From NCBI GenBank assembly GCA_032718475.1, contig JAUCBJ010007671.1:1-64000 (forward strand): a stretch of 64,000 bases of DNA. The letters are read 5' to 3'. Of the stretch, positions 1-10,964 are shown one piece after another. The stretch's first letter is position 1; every line of letters starts with the position of its first letter. The stretch is from Nemertoderma westbladi (Eukaryota; Xenacoelomorpha; Nemertodermatida; Nemertodermatidae). The notes beneath the pieces are model-generated. The model worked only from the letters and a program-made list of their open reading frames with translations, ran no database searches and was not told where the DNA came from. The position numbers and the translations under genes are program-made.

Positions 1-1744
1 ATAAGCTTCTCGTTCTGTTGGATAAAGAAGTTGACATAAGTTCACTTGGTTTTGCCAAGCCTCGTTTTCCTTAAGGAGGTCGATGGTATTCTCCTCATCA
101 AAAAGCTGGTGCACGTCGTCGTTATCTGAGGAGTATGGGGTTCCCTCAGTTAAATCGTCTCCCTCACTAGTATCACCTTCCCATTCACTCACCTGGTAGA
201 CGCTCTCTGGCGGTAGTCTTTCTCTGAGTGTTCTACGGGAAGGGCCAGTAAAGTACCAACCTACTCTCGTTCTTACCGCATAGGTCTGTAGTGGCTGCGG
301 TTGAGCAGGCCGTTTCTCTAATGTCTCCAGCGCCTCATGCGCGTTTTGGCCGATGAGTATTTGTACTCCAGGATAATCAGTCTGGAATCGAGGTATGTTA
401 AGATGTTGGATGCTCTCATCCTCGTCCCAATTATAAAGGTCTGCTTGAGTAGTAGCGAAGTTCTTTATAGCCACCATTTTCACTGACCTTATGCTATGTT
501 CTCCTAGTTCGTCCTGGGGGGTGGACAACGCTCCTACATAATAATCTGCTGTTATTGTAGATTTCCAAACTTGCATAATGCCGGACATGTTGAGCTTAGT
601 TTGGAACTTGGGTTGTCCAGCAAATATATCTTCGGCTAGCTCTTTGTCGATGAATGTTCCTGTGCTGCCGGAGTCCAGGAGGGCGTTCACTACATAACTC
701 CGTTTAGGTCCGTGAACCCTTACCTGCACCACAGGAAACTCTCGGATCCCTACATTGGAAGATGGCTCTTTCCAAGATGGTTGTCGTTCAGAAGTAGTTA
801 GAGTGAAGTCGCTGTCTGTATCCTTTTCATATGTAAGTGCTCGATACACGGCGGTATTTATCATATAACAGGATTCGTTTTCGTCGGAGAACTCGTCTGT
901 ATAGAATCCTTCCATCTCAGATTGATCAGTGTCGTTCACATCACTGAATTGGACATGTAGCTCGGAATCACTTACCTGATTCGGACTATTTCGCTCGAAT
1001 TCAGCGTGCAACAAGATATGATGTTTCGCACCACACTTTGCACACCTTATGTCAGAGAAACAGGTACGCCGTTGATGTCCTTGTCTGAGGCAATTATAAC
1101 ATAACCGCTTATCCCACATGACTTCGCGTCTCTCCGTTAATGACTTCTTCAGGAATTCATCACACATATTCAAACGGTGGGTCCCGTCACACAGCGCACA
1201 TTTCGGTTTGATGTTACTTACCTTATTTTGAGTCACATTGTGTACACTTGCCTTTTCTTCGGGCTTTCTCACCGGAATTCTCTTGGGAGACGTGGGAGGA
1301 GTTTTTCTTACCTGTTCTCTCCTGTCATTTGCTCGAGACTTGAATTTACTTACCTGATCTTTAGGCATTTTATTGACATAATAAGATCTATCGGTGTCTT
1401 TCCCGCTATCTTCTCCTTGAGAAGTCTGGCTTTCGCCGTCGTCTGTATAACACACTGGTGTTACCTTTCTCCTAGAGACGGGTTTTTCACTTACCTTGTT
1501 TTCCGGTGTCTTCTCTCTGGACAGTTTCAGGAGCTGTAATTTCACTTCTCCATCTAGGAATGACATGAGATCAGCCATGGTAGGGTCTCGTCGTTGTTGT
1601 TCCATCATATATAACACTTTCTTATCCCAGCGTGTACCTACTCCACCCTTCGGTAAAGTAGAAGCCACTGCTCTAATAACCATAGCATTCTGATACTCAT
1701 GAGACTTACCTAGCCAATCTAATTGTCTACAGATCTCCTGAATC
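1..1744 (-). pseudogene. BEL/Pao family I gag C-terminus, zinc knuckle and protease (partial, runs off window)
   Basis: Read on the minus strand from 1744 downwards there is one open frame to the window edge. It starts inside a DUF1759-type Gag domain, then shows a CCHC knuckle (CYNCLRQGHQRRTC) near 1110-1070 with further Cys/His pairs, and a retropepsin active site LLDSGSTGTFID near 695-660, as in DUF1758 proteases of Pao elements. RT would follow beyond position 1. The frame is +1 relative to the gag frame that stops at 1745. The shift falls inside the DUF1759 homology, so I read it as a mutation and not a programmed frameshift. The strand carries four copies of CAGGTAAG (719-726, 971-978, 1307-1314, 1349-1356). 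Confidence 0.85.
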
Positions 1745-4390
1745 TCATTCGGAAAACTCGATAATTCCGCTGCTAATAAACTTTCGGGGCGCTACCAACT
1801 TTGCATACAAATACCCAGCGATGTTATTCCTATTACCATACCTGATGTTTAGTGTATCCCAAACTTGTCTTAATCCGTCTGGATGTCCAATAAACTTTAA
1901 CGCCATTAACTTGGGAGATCCTTCCAAGCACTCGATGAGGTATCTAAGTTTTTCTCCATTAGATAGTACAGAGTTCTGTATGTTATCTTTGTAATATTCA
2001 TTAAAAGGTAACCATTTCATCTCATCTCCATTGAACTTGACGATCTCTCCCACCTTTACCGCTTGCCGGGCTTCGGTTCTAGCCATTTGACGCGTAAAAC
2101 TTTCTTGGGCCATCGTGTTATTTAATATCGAGTTATCGGTATATAAATTTCTCGGATTATGATCAGTTCTATATGGAATATCATTATCAACAGGTCTATA
2201 ATTACCCTTAATAGGGTTCACTATAGGAGTTTCTACTTCGCTAGCAGTATAGATGCGTGTAGGCTCCACACCTTGCGCATGCGATACTTCAGACCTAACA
2301 GGTTGACACATTGTTACAGAGGGTGGTGGTATACCCTTTTGAGTATTTACTAATTTATCGCGTTCTAGCGCGATACTTTGCTGCACTTCTTGCAACTCTA
2401 GCCTACTTTCCCTTACTGTGCCCTTGAATTGCTGGACAGTCTCCTGCATCTGCCCGAGCAGGAGATCCATCCCCCGCCGTCTCTCGTCCACCCATTCGAC
2501 CGCCGAAGCGGGAGTCGCCAACGTTGTAGCGAGCGGACGAGGGACAACGGGCGACAAATCAGGAATATTTCGCTCGGGGTCCAGGACCTGAACTGTCTCC
2601 TGGGTAGTTCTACGGGGCACAGGTAGCTTAGTGCTATGCAGAGGGAATTTAGAGGTAGTTTCAGGGAGCACAGGTGTGTCTATCACCGAAGGGGTGATTT
2701 CAAGAACAGGCCTAATTACTTCAGGCTCATCTACTATAGTAGGGAGTCTTTCTATTTTAATTATTTGGTCTGTGGGCTCTGTACTACCTAAGTTGGTGTT
2801 ATTTAGTTGCCTTCTAACAGCTGGAGGCAAATCAGGCAATTTCTGACGGTGGAATGTTCTTTTACGTCTGCTTAGACGAGATCTATTTCCTTTGCCTTCA
2901 GTATCGGTGGTATCGCCTTCCTCAGATGATGTATATCCCTGTCTTTTGGGAGTAGATCGATTCATCATCTGCATATTACTAGCTGTTAACTGTTTATTTA
3001 TGCAGTCTTGATTCTCCTGAATGTTTTCCAATTCTAATTGGATGGTTTCTTCAGCCGCTCTCCGTTCTGCTTCTGCCACTGCCTCTGTCGCTTTTCTTTC
3101 CGCTTCGGCCGCTGCCATTGCCGCCTTTCTTTCTGCTTCTGCCGCTTTTGCCTCTGCCGCTGCCTCTGCCGCTGCCGCTTTTCTTTCTGCTTCTGCAGCT
3201 ACCACTGCTGCTTTCTTTCTGTCTTCTATGCGTTTTTTCTTTACTTGCTCTTCTTGGACTCGTGTCAGGCGGAGTTGTTCATCAAATTTGGCCTGATTCG
3301 CAGCCCTCATTTCCACATCGATGGCATCCAACACAAGCTTGGTTCCTTCACTATTAGGGCTAAGTCCCTCTAACCTTCTCCTCAACTCGTCATCACCTAA
3401 AAAACGTTGATAGTCTGACAGATAGATGTCAATGGCATCCCTCTTATGCGGTTTCTCTGCCGTCGCTTCACTTTCCACTTGGGAATAAGTAGCGTCTGTT
3501 GATTCTCCATGGGTTGAGCGCTCCTCCAGCTGAGCTTTCCACTGAGCTGTTCCTTGAACTTGGCGACTCACCCGTTGAAACCAAGTCTTTACGGCAACTT
3601 GCAACGATGTGTCTTGTCTTCTTTTAGAAGCCTCTTCAAAGGCTGATAATATTAGCCTAATTCGCAGAATTCTTTCTCTAACTTGATAAAGCAGCTTTCC
3701 CTGCTCTTGAGGTCCTTGAGGTTGTTGTAACAGTTGTTTTTCTACTCTCTCCATAGAGCTGAAGAATCCCTGTGCGTATCCGGCTGCGGACCTCTTCCAC
3801 ACAGCGGGATCGATGGTTTCCTTGGCTACTCCCATCCGGTGTATGTCTTCCCAGGCAGCTTCTGATAAATCAAACGGGAGTCCGGGTCCGGGGAAGTTCC
3901 ATTGCGACTCGACCGTGGACTTCAGTTCTTCCCTCGTGTATCCAGCATAACTATCTCTAGTTGAACGCTGGCTTCTCGCCCAATCGATCTGGTGTTCTTC
4001 CACAGCGATCAATAACCTAGTGAGTACGGCTGCAGGAAGGATGAGAAGGGGATCTGAATAAGCCTCATCCGTCATCCTTGCTCTGCGTTCGGGTGTCAGT
4101 TCTACCGTATCTTCACTACTGGAGCTGTTGGGCCGCTGAGAAATAAGTTCTTGGCTTGCGGGTTGTTGCTGTTCCGCTGCTTCTTGGTCCCGCTTGACCT
4201 GAGCTCGAGTGCATATGATAGACCTACGATGTTGGACCAGCCTAGGTTCTGTTATTACTACAGGAGGGATGACCTTCCTCACAGTGGGAGGTGAACTGAA
4301 CTTAGGACTAGACGGTTCTACACCTCTGTCTGAGTCGCAGATAGTTACATCCAATAAACTGTCTGACAGGTTCTGTTTAGTATCAGACAT
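1745..4390 (-). pseudogene. BEL/Pao family I Gag, N-terminal part
   Basis: Long minus-strand frame starting at an ATG at 4390 (the frame is open to a GTG at 4402). The first third is acidic/polar and unrecognised. Around 3240-3040 there is a very Ala/Glu/Lys/Arg-rich segment built of AEAERKAA-like repeats, predicted to be a long charged helix or coiled coil. The C-terminal ~130 residues (KFNGDEMKWLPFNEYYKD onward) match the start of the DUF1759 Gag domain of Pao elements, which normally precedes zinc knuckles. The frame stops at 1745-1747 in mid-domain and homology resumes one base out of frame, so this copy is broken. Gag would build the virus-like particle. Probability of being Pao Gag is high; the N-terminal function is unknown. 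Confidence 0.85.
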
Positions 4391-5689
4391 GTTGGTTTGC
4401 ACAGTTGAATGCCTACTGCTATATTACAGTTTAAGCAAGTCTAGTAATTCAGAGTTAACTGCTAGCCTAGTAATTAATTACCGATACTGCTACTCAGTGT
4501 AGCGTGATATATATAATATATTATAATACCGGTATGCTTATAGTATATATAACTATTATTACAGACTAGGTTTATCACAGAATACCGGTATAATTTTAGC
4601 ACAAATATATATAAATATATAATAGGCCTATCGGGAATACAGCTTACAGTTTGTAGTATATATAATTCTGGAATAGAATTAATTACAAGTACCGGTATAA
4701 TTTCAGCCTAGATTTATAGAAATAAAGATAATAGGCCTATCGTAAATACCGGTATATCAATTATTTTAAATAATTATATTACTGAATTTTAGGGTTACTT
4801 TGTTACTTTACTTACTTTATTACCGTTATTTGAGCAGTAATCCAACTGATATTGAGACCTAATGGTTGTATGGTAGGCCTACGATTTATAAATCGTTAGA
4901 TTTGATTTATAATATATATATACCCGTTTTAATGGGTTTTGTCAATGTTTGAAATAAATGTTATTATTTCTGGGGAGTAATCACTACACAAAGAGGTGCG
5001 CTTTCAGTGAAGTGTTACTTATAGGACACTAAAACAAATAATACTAATTTACCTAAGTTACTTAATACTACAAATTACGTACAATTCGGGTGAGATTACA
5101 ATCTCTAAATAAACACAAAAATTTACAAAAACACAAAATACGAATTTTTAGGGTAATTTTACAAGAAGTCTACAAACCAGCCTAACAAAGGGTTAGAAAT
5201 CTGGTTATTACAACGGAGAGGGTACTGCGGTATTTGAAAATAATACATAGTAGTAAATACACTGCGTTGTCCAGATAGGAAAATACCACCGCCTGACGAC
5301 CTATAGCCGTATCGCTATAGGTTCTACGTTATGTATCACGGAGTGTTCCTACCTAGAAGTTAATAGAGCTAATCGAACGTGCCTATCAACCACTTTACAA
5401 CACAAATATAATGTCTACACTAATTACTCTCGGAAAGCACTGTACACTAAACCCTAAATTAGGTACGAGTACTTGTAGAACAGATAATCAGTAGTTAAAA
5501 ATACTTGAACAGCTAAAAGAACCACGGCATCTGCTGGAGTGACCGATGCACAAAATCACCAGTCTTTACCTACGCCAAGCAGCCCGTGTAGTACCGGGGT
5601 TAATTTAACTATAGCGGTATGTATAACAAACACAATTATTGTAGGAACAAACTTGGGGAATGAATGTTGCGAATAATCGCATAAACTCT

Positions 5690-6265
5690 AAATAATAAAT
5701 ATTACGCTACGCGTACAAACCACTCAAACGAAATGCAGACCAAACACTGACGGACTACTATCAAGCCTAAATAAACTACAGGACATGCAGACTCCGAAAT
5801 AATTAGGTAGTATGCGTTCTAACCCAGTAGTACGACTTATTCTTTAGTTGGGGGTTTACCTTACAGTATTCGCTGCCCCTACTTCCTAACCGTTCTTTAT
5901 CGGACAAGTGATCTACACACGCTGCAATCCATTCAGACCTAATAACAGCCAGACAACTATCCAGCCTACAAATTATCTAAATAAATATTGTACGCTACCC
6001 GTATAGACTTACACAAACAAAGTACAGACTCAACGATGGCAGACTACTCTCAAGCCTAAATAAACTACAGGACATGCAGACTCCGAAATGATTAGGTAGT
6101 ATGCGTTCTAACCCAGTAGTACGACTTATTCTTTAGTTGGGGGTTTACCTTACAGCATTCGCTGCCCCTACTTCCTAACCGTTCTTTATCGGACAGGTGA
6201 CCTACACACACTGCAATCCGTTCAGACTTAACAGCAATCAGACAACAGTTCAACCTACAAATTGT
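5690..6265. repeat. 289-bp direct tandem duplication
   Basis: The block containing CAAGCCTAAATAAAC occurs at about 5762 and again at 6051, a period of 289 bp. Long stretches (around 5765-5900 and 6054-6190) are almost identical, and the flanks are more diverged. It lies in the family I leader/LTR region; duplicated U3 or leader blocks are common in LTR elements. Confidence 0.85.
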
Positions 6266-6442
6266 CTGCACAATCTGATCAGGCTTACACGCCTTCTGTT
6301 CAATACTGGCCTACAAATAAATAAAACTGACAGAAATAAGTAAGCTCCAAAAGAAACAAGGGGTGTACAGTCCCTAATCTCTTAAACAGCCTACCGGTAT
6401 ACAACAATCAAATCGAATAATACTAATGTACTTATACGGGAA

Positions 6443-6560
6443 GTACCGGTTAGGACAGTTAGGCCTACGGACCTACAGAAGTACCGGTTCTGGCAGTTGG
6501 ACCTACGGACCTACGGCAGTACCGGTTCTGGCGGTTGGGCCTACTGACCTACAGATGTAC
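6443..6560. repeat. 38-bp tandem repeat with ACCGGT core
   Basis: GTACCGG recurs at 6443, 6481, 6519 and in degraded form at 6557, exactly 38 bp apart. Each unit has CCTAC and GACCTAC words after it. A short minisatellite inside the family I non-coding region. Confidence 0.85.
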
Positions 6561-7051
6561 CGTTCAGGTTTACCGGTTGACCGGTACTTTCAACTTTATT
6601 GCTTACTGCAATAAAGAAACATATATCCGTTATTGTTCGCGCTTTCAGACCTTTGGCAGTTTAACCCGCCAAATTAGAATGTCTTCTAGATAATAAATCA
6701 CTTTTAGTCTATGACAAGTATTTAATTCACTACACTAGTCGAAACCAATCTGTGCGCGATCATTCACCCGCTGGATATACCCGGGAGATTGGGTTCGACG
6801 GCTTAATTTTATTGCTATGTAAGCCTAATGTATTATTCGACTGACAGTATTATATAATCTCTGACAATATTATTCACCTTCGGGGAATATTAACAGTTCC
6901 TTTAGGACGTGGCGCTCTATCTATATAAACAGAGTTATGACTTAAACTACTCACAACGATATGGCTTAATTATAATTCACATATATGGCGCATTCTTTAG
7001 GAAATGCTTCGTTATCAGTCTCACTCATACACAATGCTGCACAATACTGCA

Positions 7052-7093
7052 CACTGATCTGCCGATCTTCACTGATTTTAGCTATATATAAAA
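7052..7093 (-). promoter_or_regulatory. Possible core promoter (TATA box plus initiator)
   Basis: On the minus strand TATATATAG begins at about 7090, and an initiator-like TCAGTG has its A at 7055, 35 bp downstream, a plausible RNA polymerase II core promoter geometry and in the right direction to transcribe the family I element. The TATA box is nearly symmetric, so a plus-strand promoter cannot be excluded. A second plus-strand TATATAAA lies near 6920. Confidence 0.35.
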
Positions 7094-7095
7094 GG

Positions 7096-7793
7096 AACAC
7101 GGACCGACTCATGTAGGGTCTATCAAATAACATTAGATTCACTTCAAACCACTTTAACATAAGTCACAATCGTTATATGTAACCTTTCTCTCTTACCTTC
7201 GGTATATCAAGAATATTGGGTTTCGGGGTTATTTATCGTTATTCCAAATATAATAATTCATCAACCATATTATGAAGAACTGACAGTAAATAGCAGTATA
7301 ACAATATAAAAGTATGCACAGAGAAAGAGCAACAATCAGTTTGGTTTAGATTGTTTGTTTGGTTCATTGGTTTGATAACGGATATATGTCCTTATAATTA
7401 AACCTACTAGTGTTCGACTAAAACAGAAAAGTACAAAATATTTCCAAGCCGTTCTCTCCTGGCTTAGGAAAGAAAGACCAACAACACTGAAAACTGATAA
7501 GAATAACCTTATTTACAAAGGCTTCCACCCAACACAGAGAAAGAGCATACAGATAGGAAAATTCAGTTCAGTAGATCTGTGATAGGTCGAAATCAAAATC
7601 AACTCAAATCCTATTGGCAGATACTTTCCCAAGCTGGTTGGACAATCAAACGTAGCCCAGATCCCTTCGCACAGCGAATCAGCCAATCAGCCGGTAGCTT
7701 GCGCTATTCGAGTTATAGATCCCTTTTTAGAGTATTCTAGCGGCTGGGGGGGAACTGGTTAGCAAGGCAAACGAATCAGTTATCCCACAAAAG
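7096..7793. other. Intergenic or intronic stretch without a recognised gene
   Basis: No coding frame or repeat recognised. It contains CCAAT-type words (AGCCAATCAG near 7680) and pyrimidine-rich stretches. It may be the last intron of the sugar-transporter-like gene that follows, or the outer part of the family I LTR. Confidence 0.4.
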
Positions 7794-7938
7794 CTTTTAC
7801 AATGTATATTTGTTTGTACCAGAAACTAAAGATCGATCTCTAGAAGAAGATATGGAGAAAATATTTAGGAAGCCATTGTTTCGTAAAAATTGCTGTGAAT
7901 CAATCGAAACAGACGAATTTAAAGATGTGGAAGACTAA
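7794..7938 (+). CDS. Terminal exon of a sugar-transporter-like MFS protein (host gene, partial)
   Basis: The frame through AAT at 7801 reads NVYLFVPETKDRSLEED, then a basic/acidic tail, and stops at TAA 7936-7938. The PETK-x-[RK]-[ST]-LEE motif after the last transmembrane helix is the C-terminal signature of MFS sugar porters (GLUT and Tret1-like), where the loop glycine is usually present; here it is Asp. The tail of about 30 residues would be cytosolic. The 5' limit is uncertain: an AG at 7792-7793 could be the acceptor, the frame stays open further upstream, and a better-looking T-rich acceptor ends at CAG 7822 but would exclude the conserved FVP. The rest of the gene is not seen upstream. 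Assignment rests on one motif in about 46 codons. Confidence 0.6.
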
Positions 7939-8080
7939 AATATAAGGAAACTGAACACCAGGACAGACTACGACTATTCTGCTAGCAACCCAATGTTAAT
8001 AATTTATGTAGAATATACAGTACTTACTTTGTGCAATTCCTGCTTAATTAATATAATAAATAAATGGGTCACATGGAAGA
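7939..8080 (+). promoter_or_regulatory. 3' UTR with polyadenylation signals
   Basis: About 115 bp after the transporter stop codon, overlapping AATAAA hexamers occur at 8055-8060 and 8059-8064. The distance and position fit the end of the host transcript. Confidence 0.45.
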
Positions 8081-8596
8081 TTTACAATTTTACATGTATG
8101 TCTCAGTCGAAACGGCCTAATAACATACTCAGTGCTACTACATTTAGGTGTTTTAATGCCACTTAGCTACCAGGTCGGTTTATCGTTCCGGTTTTTTTCA
8201 CACGGTGTCCAGGACTTTTGGGAATATTCATTCATTAAAGTTTATTTTTATATATGCCCGGCACCAAAATTTGAAAATAACGCGAACAGTTTATTTATAC
8301 AAAGCTCAACTTCGGTGCGAGAGAATGGGACATTTACAGGGCTGTCTGGGTCGAAGAAGGGAGAGTTAATTACCCATTCTAGCTCATCCTTCCGCTTGGC
8401 GACTCTACAAAAGCGATTCCTGGATTTCGCATCCGCACATTCTTCTCCAGCTGGTGGGTTTAACCCAGCAAGTCCCGGACCATGAATGCTTCAATGAAAT
8501 TTCTTGAAATTTTTATTGTGAGCATAAAGTGGACCTATTAAGAAAATTCCAAACTTTGGTTAACGTACATATATGGGAAGATAGATTTTACATAGG
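8081..8596. other. Unassigned single-copy stretch
   Basis: A plus-strand frame of 117 codons (8132-8485) is present but shows no family motif and has no start or splice context that I trust. Nothing else recognised. Confidence 0.3.
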
Positions 8597-8630
8597 GTCT
8601 ACAAATGTAGACGTTAGGACTTCAAGGGTA
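8597..8630 (+). repeat. Solo copy of a MITE-type terminal sequence
   Basis: GTCTACAAATGTAGAC followed by a GTTAGGACTTCAAGGGTACA segment matches the terminal repeats of the element at 10456-10851 (see there). No partner end was found to its left, so this is an orphan terminus, directly next to the minisatellite. Confidence 0.6.
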
Positions 8631-8660
8631 CAAAAATACACTTATTTTGTGCAAAAATAT

Positions 8661-9204
8661 GTGCAGACAGTGGTGCGGACACTGGTGCAGACAGTGGTGC
8701 AGAAACCTGGTGCAGACAGTGGTGCAGACAGTGGTGCAGACACTGGTGCAGACAGTGGTGCAGACACTGGTGCAGACACTGGTGCAGACAATGGTGCAGA
8801 CACCTGGTGCAGACAGTAGTGCAGACACTGGTGCAGACTTTGGTGCAGACAGTGGAGCAGACACTGGTGCAGACACTGGTGCAGACAGTGGTGCAGACAC
8901 TGGTGCAGACAGTGGTGCGGACACTGGTGCAGACAGTGGTGCAGACAGTGGTGCAGACACCTGGTGCAGACAGTGGTGCAGACATTGATGCAGGCAGACA
9001 GTGATGCAGACACGTGGTGCAGACACTGGTGCAGACAGTGGTGCAGACACGGGTGCAGACATTGGTGCAGACAGTGGTGCAGACAGTGGTGCAGACAGTG
9101 GTGGAGACACTGGTGCAGACAGTGGTGCGGACACTGGTGCAGACAGTGGTGCAGACACCTGGTGCAGATGGTGCAGACACTGGTGCAGACAGTGGTGCAG
9201 ACAC
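8661..9204. repeat. 12-bp minisatellite, about 44 units
   Basis: Head-to-tail units of two main types, GTGCAGACAGTG and GTGCAGACACTG, with rarer 13-bp units ending ACCTG and a few variants. A variant GTGCGGACACTG recurs about every 210-240 bp (near 8674, 8915 and 9126) followed by a similar run of units, suggesting higher-order blocks. The unit length is a multiple of three and lacks stops, so nearly every frame is open on both strands; none is a gene. Confidence 0.95.
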
Positions 9205-10030
9205 ATGCATCATGCTTTATGAAGGCCTTTTAGCAGTTTCAACAGCCCTTTTCAGCATTTATCATGCTGCACGAAGGCATCTGAACAGTTTCAACAGCTA
9301 TTTTCAGCATTCTCATATTGCACAAAGACCTCTGAACAACTTCAAATGTTATTTTTTAGCATTTATGCTGCATGAAGGACTTTGAACAGTTTTATAACTT
9401 TCAACAGCAATTTTCAGCTTTTCTCATGTTGCACAAAGCCATCTGAACAATTTCAACTGTTTATTTTCAGCATTTATCATGCTGCATGAAGAACTCTGTG
9501 AACAGTTTTATCAACTCTTTTCAGTATTTCACCTTCTGTGCGAAGGCCTGAAAGTTTCAAAACTTATTTTCAGTCTTTCTCAAGCTGCTCGAAGACCTCT
9601 GAACAGTTTCAACAGCTCTTTTCAGCATTTATTATGCTGCACAAAGCTCTGAATAGTTTCATTTCAAAATCTTTTTACAGCGTTTATCATGCTGCACAAA
9701 GGTCTCTGAGCAGCTTTGAGAGATCTTTTATGTATTTTTCAAACTGTGCGAAGGCCCCTGGGCAGTTTTATCATTTCTTTTCAGTTTTTCTCATGATACA
9801 TGATACCCTCTGAACAATTTCAACAGCACTTTTCAGCATTTATCATGCTGCAAAGGACTCTGAACAGTTTTAGTGGCTCTTTTCTAGTATTTAACATGCT
9901 GCGCGAAGGCCTGAATAGTTTCAAAAGCTCTTTTCAGTATTTAAAATGCAGCAAGAATGTCTCTAACTAAAGCGTTTTGACAGCTCGTTTCAGTATTTGT
10001 GATGCTACTTGACTGCTTGAAGGCCTCTAA
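9205..10030. repeat. Degenerate ~53-bp satellite, about 16 units
   Basis: Units resemble a block with ATCATGCTGCACGAAGGC, then CTCTGAACAGTTTCAACAGC and TTTTCAGCATTT, repeating every 48-60 bp from about 9209 to 9999. Units are well diverged from each other, so the array is old compared with the adjoining minisatellite. No coding capacity. Confidence 0.9.
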
Positions 10031-10073
10031 ATAGATTTGGTGGGGTTGAAATGAACATAAGAACCCAGCGTTC

Positions 10074-10325
10074 ATGTCAATATTGACATTAGATGTCAAT
10101 ATTGACATGCAATAAAACATATCATTAAAATTATTACAAACAACAATATACATTGGTTGGATTCAACAATATTTTAATTAAAATAGATATTCTCTTTACA
10201 AAAAAACATTTTCTACTTTTCAAATCACAATATTTAAAAAATTTATGATCAAAACATGTCAATATTGACATCATGTCAATTTTGACATGGAACATGTCAA
10301 TATTGACAACATGTCAATATTGACA
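10074..10325. repeat. Cluster of six ATGTCAATATTGACAT palindromes
   Basis: Perfect 16-bp palindromes lie at 10074-10089, 10093-10108 and 10256-10271. A copy with one central change lies at 10273-10288, and 15-bp copies at 10294-10308 and 10311-10325. They form a pair and a group of four, with starts 17-21 bp apart. Each half contains TGTCA/TGACA. Function unknown; the regular spacing would suit dimeric DNA-binding proteins or a cruciform. Confidence 0.9.
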
Positions 10326-10455
10326 AAGTGCCCGACTGTACAGTACCTACTCTGTCAGGTGAAATTATGAGCCCCGGTATCCTGTATCCATATTCCTGTA
10401 TGAAATGTCTTCTGAAATTACAGTATATACTGTACTACAGTAATTTCAGTGATAT

Positions 10456-10851
10456 TTGTACCCCTTAAGTCCTAAGGTCTACATTTGTAGACTTGCTCAT
10501 TCAGGACATCACGAATTCTAATTACATGTTGTTGGGAGCTTCATAATTCATTTATATGTTCAGAAATTATCAGGGATGATAATATTTGCATCTCCAAGTC
10601 ACATGAGGCAACTTTCATCCTAAAATTAGAGTTGAATTGACTCGTACTCTTTTTGCATAAATTCACTAAAATTGAGCTTTTGTCAGATGTTAGTATTGCG
10701 AACATGAGGGCTAAAATTTACTTTAAATAGTACTCCCATGCCTCTAAGTCTGATTTATAGTGAAAATACTAAATAAATTGGTACAGCTTTTAATTGAGAG
10801 CACCATATTGCATGGGTCTACAAATGTAGACCTTAGGACTTAATGGGTTAA
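10456..10851. mobile_element. MITE-like element with palindromic terminal inverted repeats
   Basis: The left end (10456-10492) and right end (10816-10851) are inverted copies of about 34 bp. Each contains the near-palindrome GTCTACAAATGTAGAC (or complement) and then CTTAGGACTTAA. The outer edges read ACCCC on the left and GGGT on the right, and TTAA follows at 10848-10851, which hints at a piggyBac-type target, but TTAA is not present on the left. The interior (about 320 bp) has no coding frame, as expected for a non-autonomous element. Confidence 0.55.
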
Positions 10852-10964
10852 CTGAGAGTGGTAATACATTTACAATTTACTTTATATATAACCTAATTAC
10901 TACTATAACGAATAATATTACAATTCTGTTCTAATATGTTTTATTTACATTTTATATATTTCAG

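Larger units (their letters stand above)
4403..7095 (-). mobile_element. Family I leader and probable LTR region (non-coding)
   Basis: AT-rich sequence with no credible gene, lying on the 5' side of the minus-strand gag. It contains many TACCGGTA-like words, a 289-bp tandem duplication, a 38-bp tandem repeat and a TATA box near 7085. I infer that it holds the untranslated leader and the 5' LTR, but no second LTR is in the window, so the LTR limits cannot be set. No primer-binding site was recognised. Confidence 0.5.

Noticed and set aside
1745-1747. Programmed frameshift between gag and pol in family I
   Set aside because: The shift is +1, falls inside the DUF1759 domain and has no clear slippery site; a one-base mutation is simpler.
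4500-6600. Frequent TACCGGTA words as regulatory sites
   Set aside because: They also occur in unrelated elements across the window, so they look like a general sequence bias; not claimed as sites.
8132-8485. 117-codon plus-strand frame
   Set aside because: No domain, no supporting splice or start context; kept only as an unassigned stretch.
8529-9385. Many overlapping long frames on both strands
   Set aside because: They are a by-product of a stop-free 12-bp minisatellite; no start context, domain or composition of a real protein.
10074-10325. CRISPR repeats
   Set aside because: Short perfect palindromes with irregular grouping and no unique spacers of constant length, in animal DNA.
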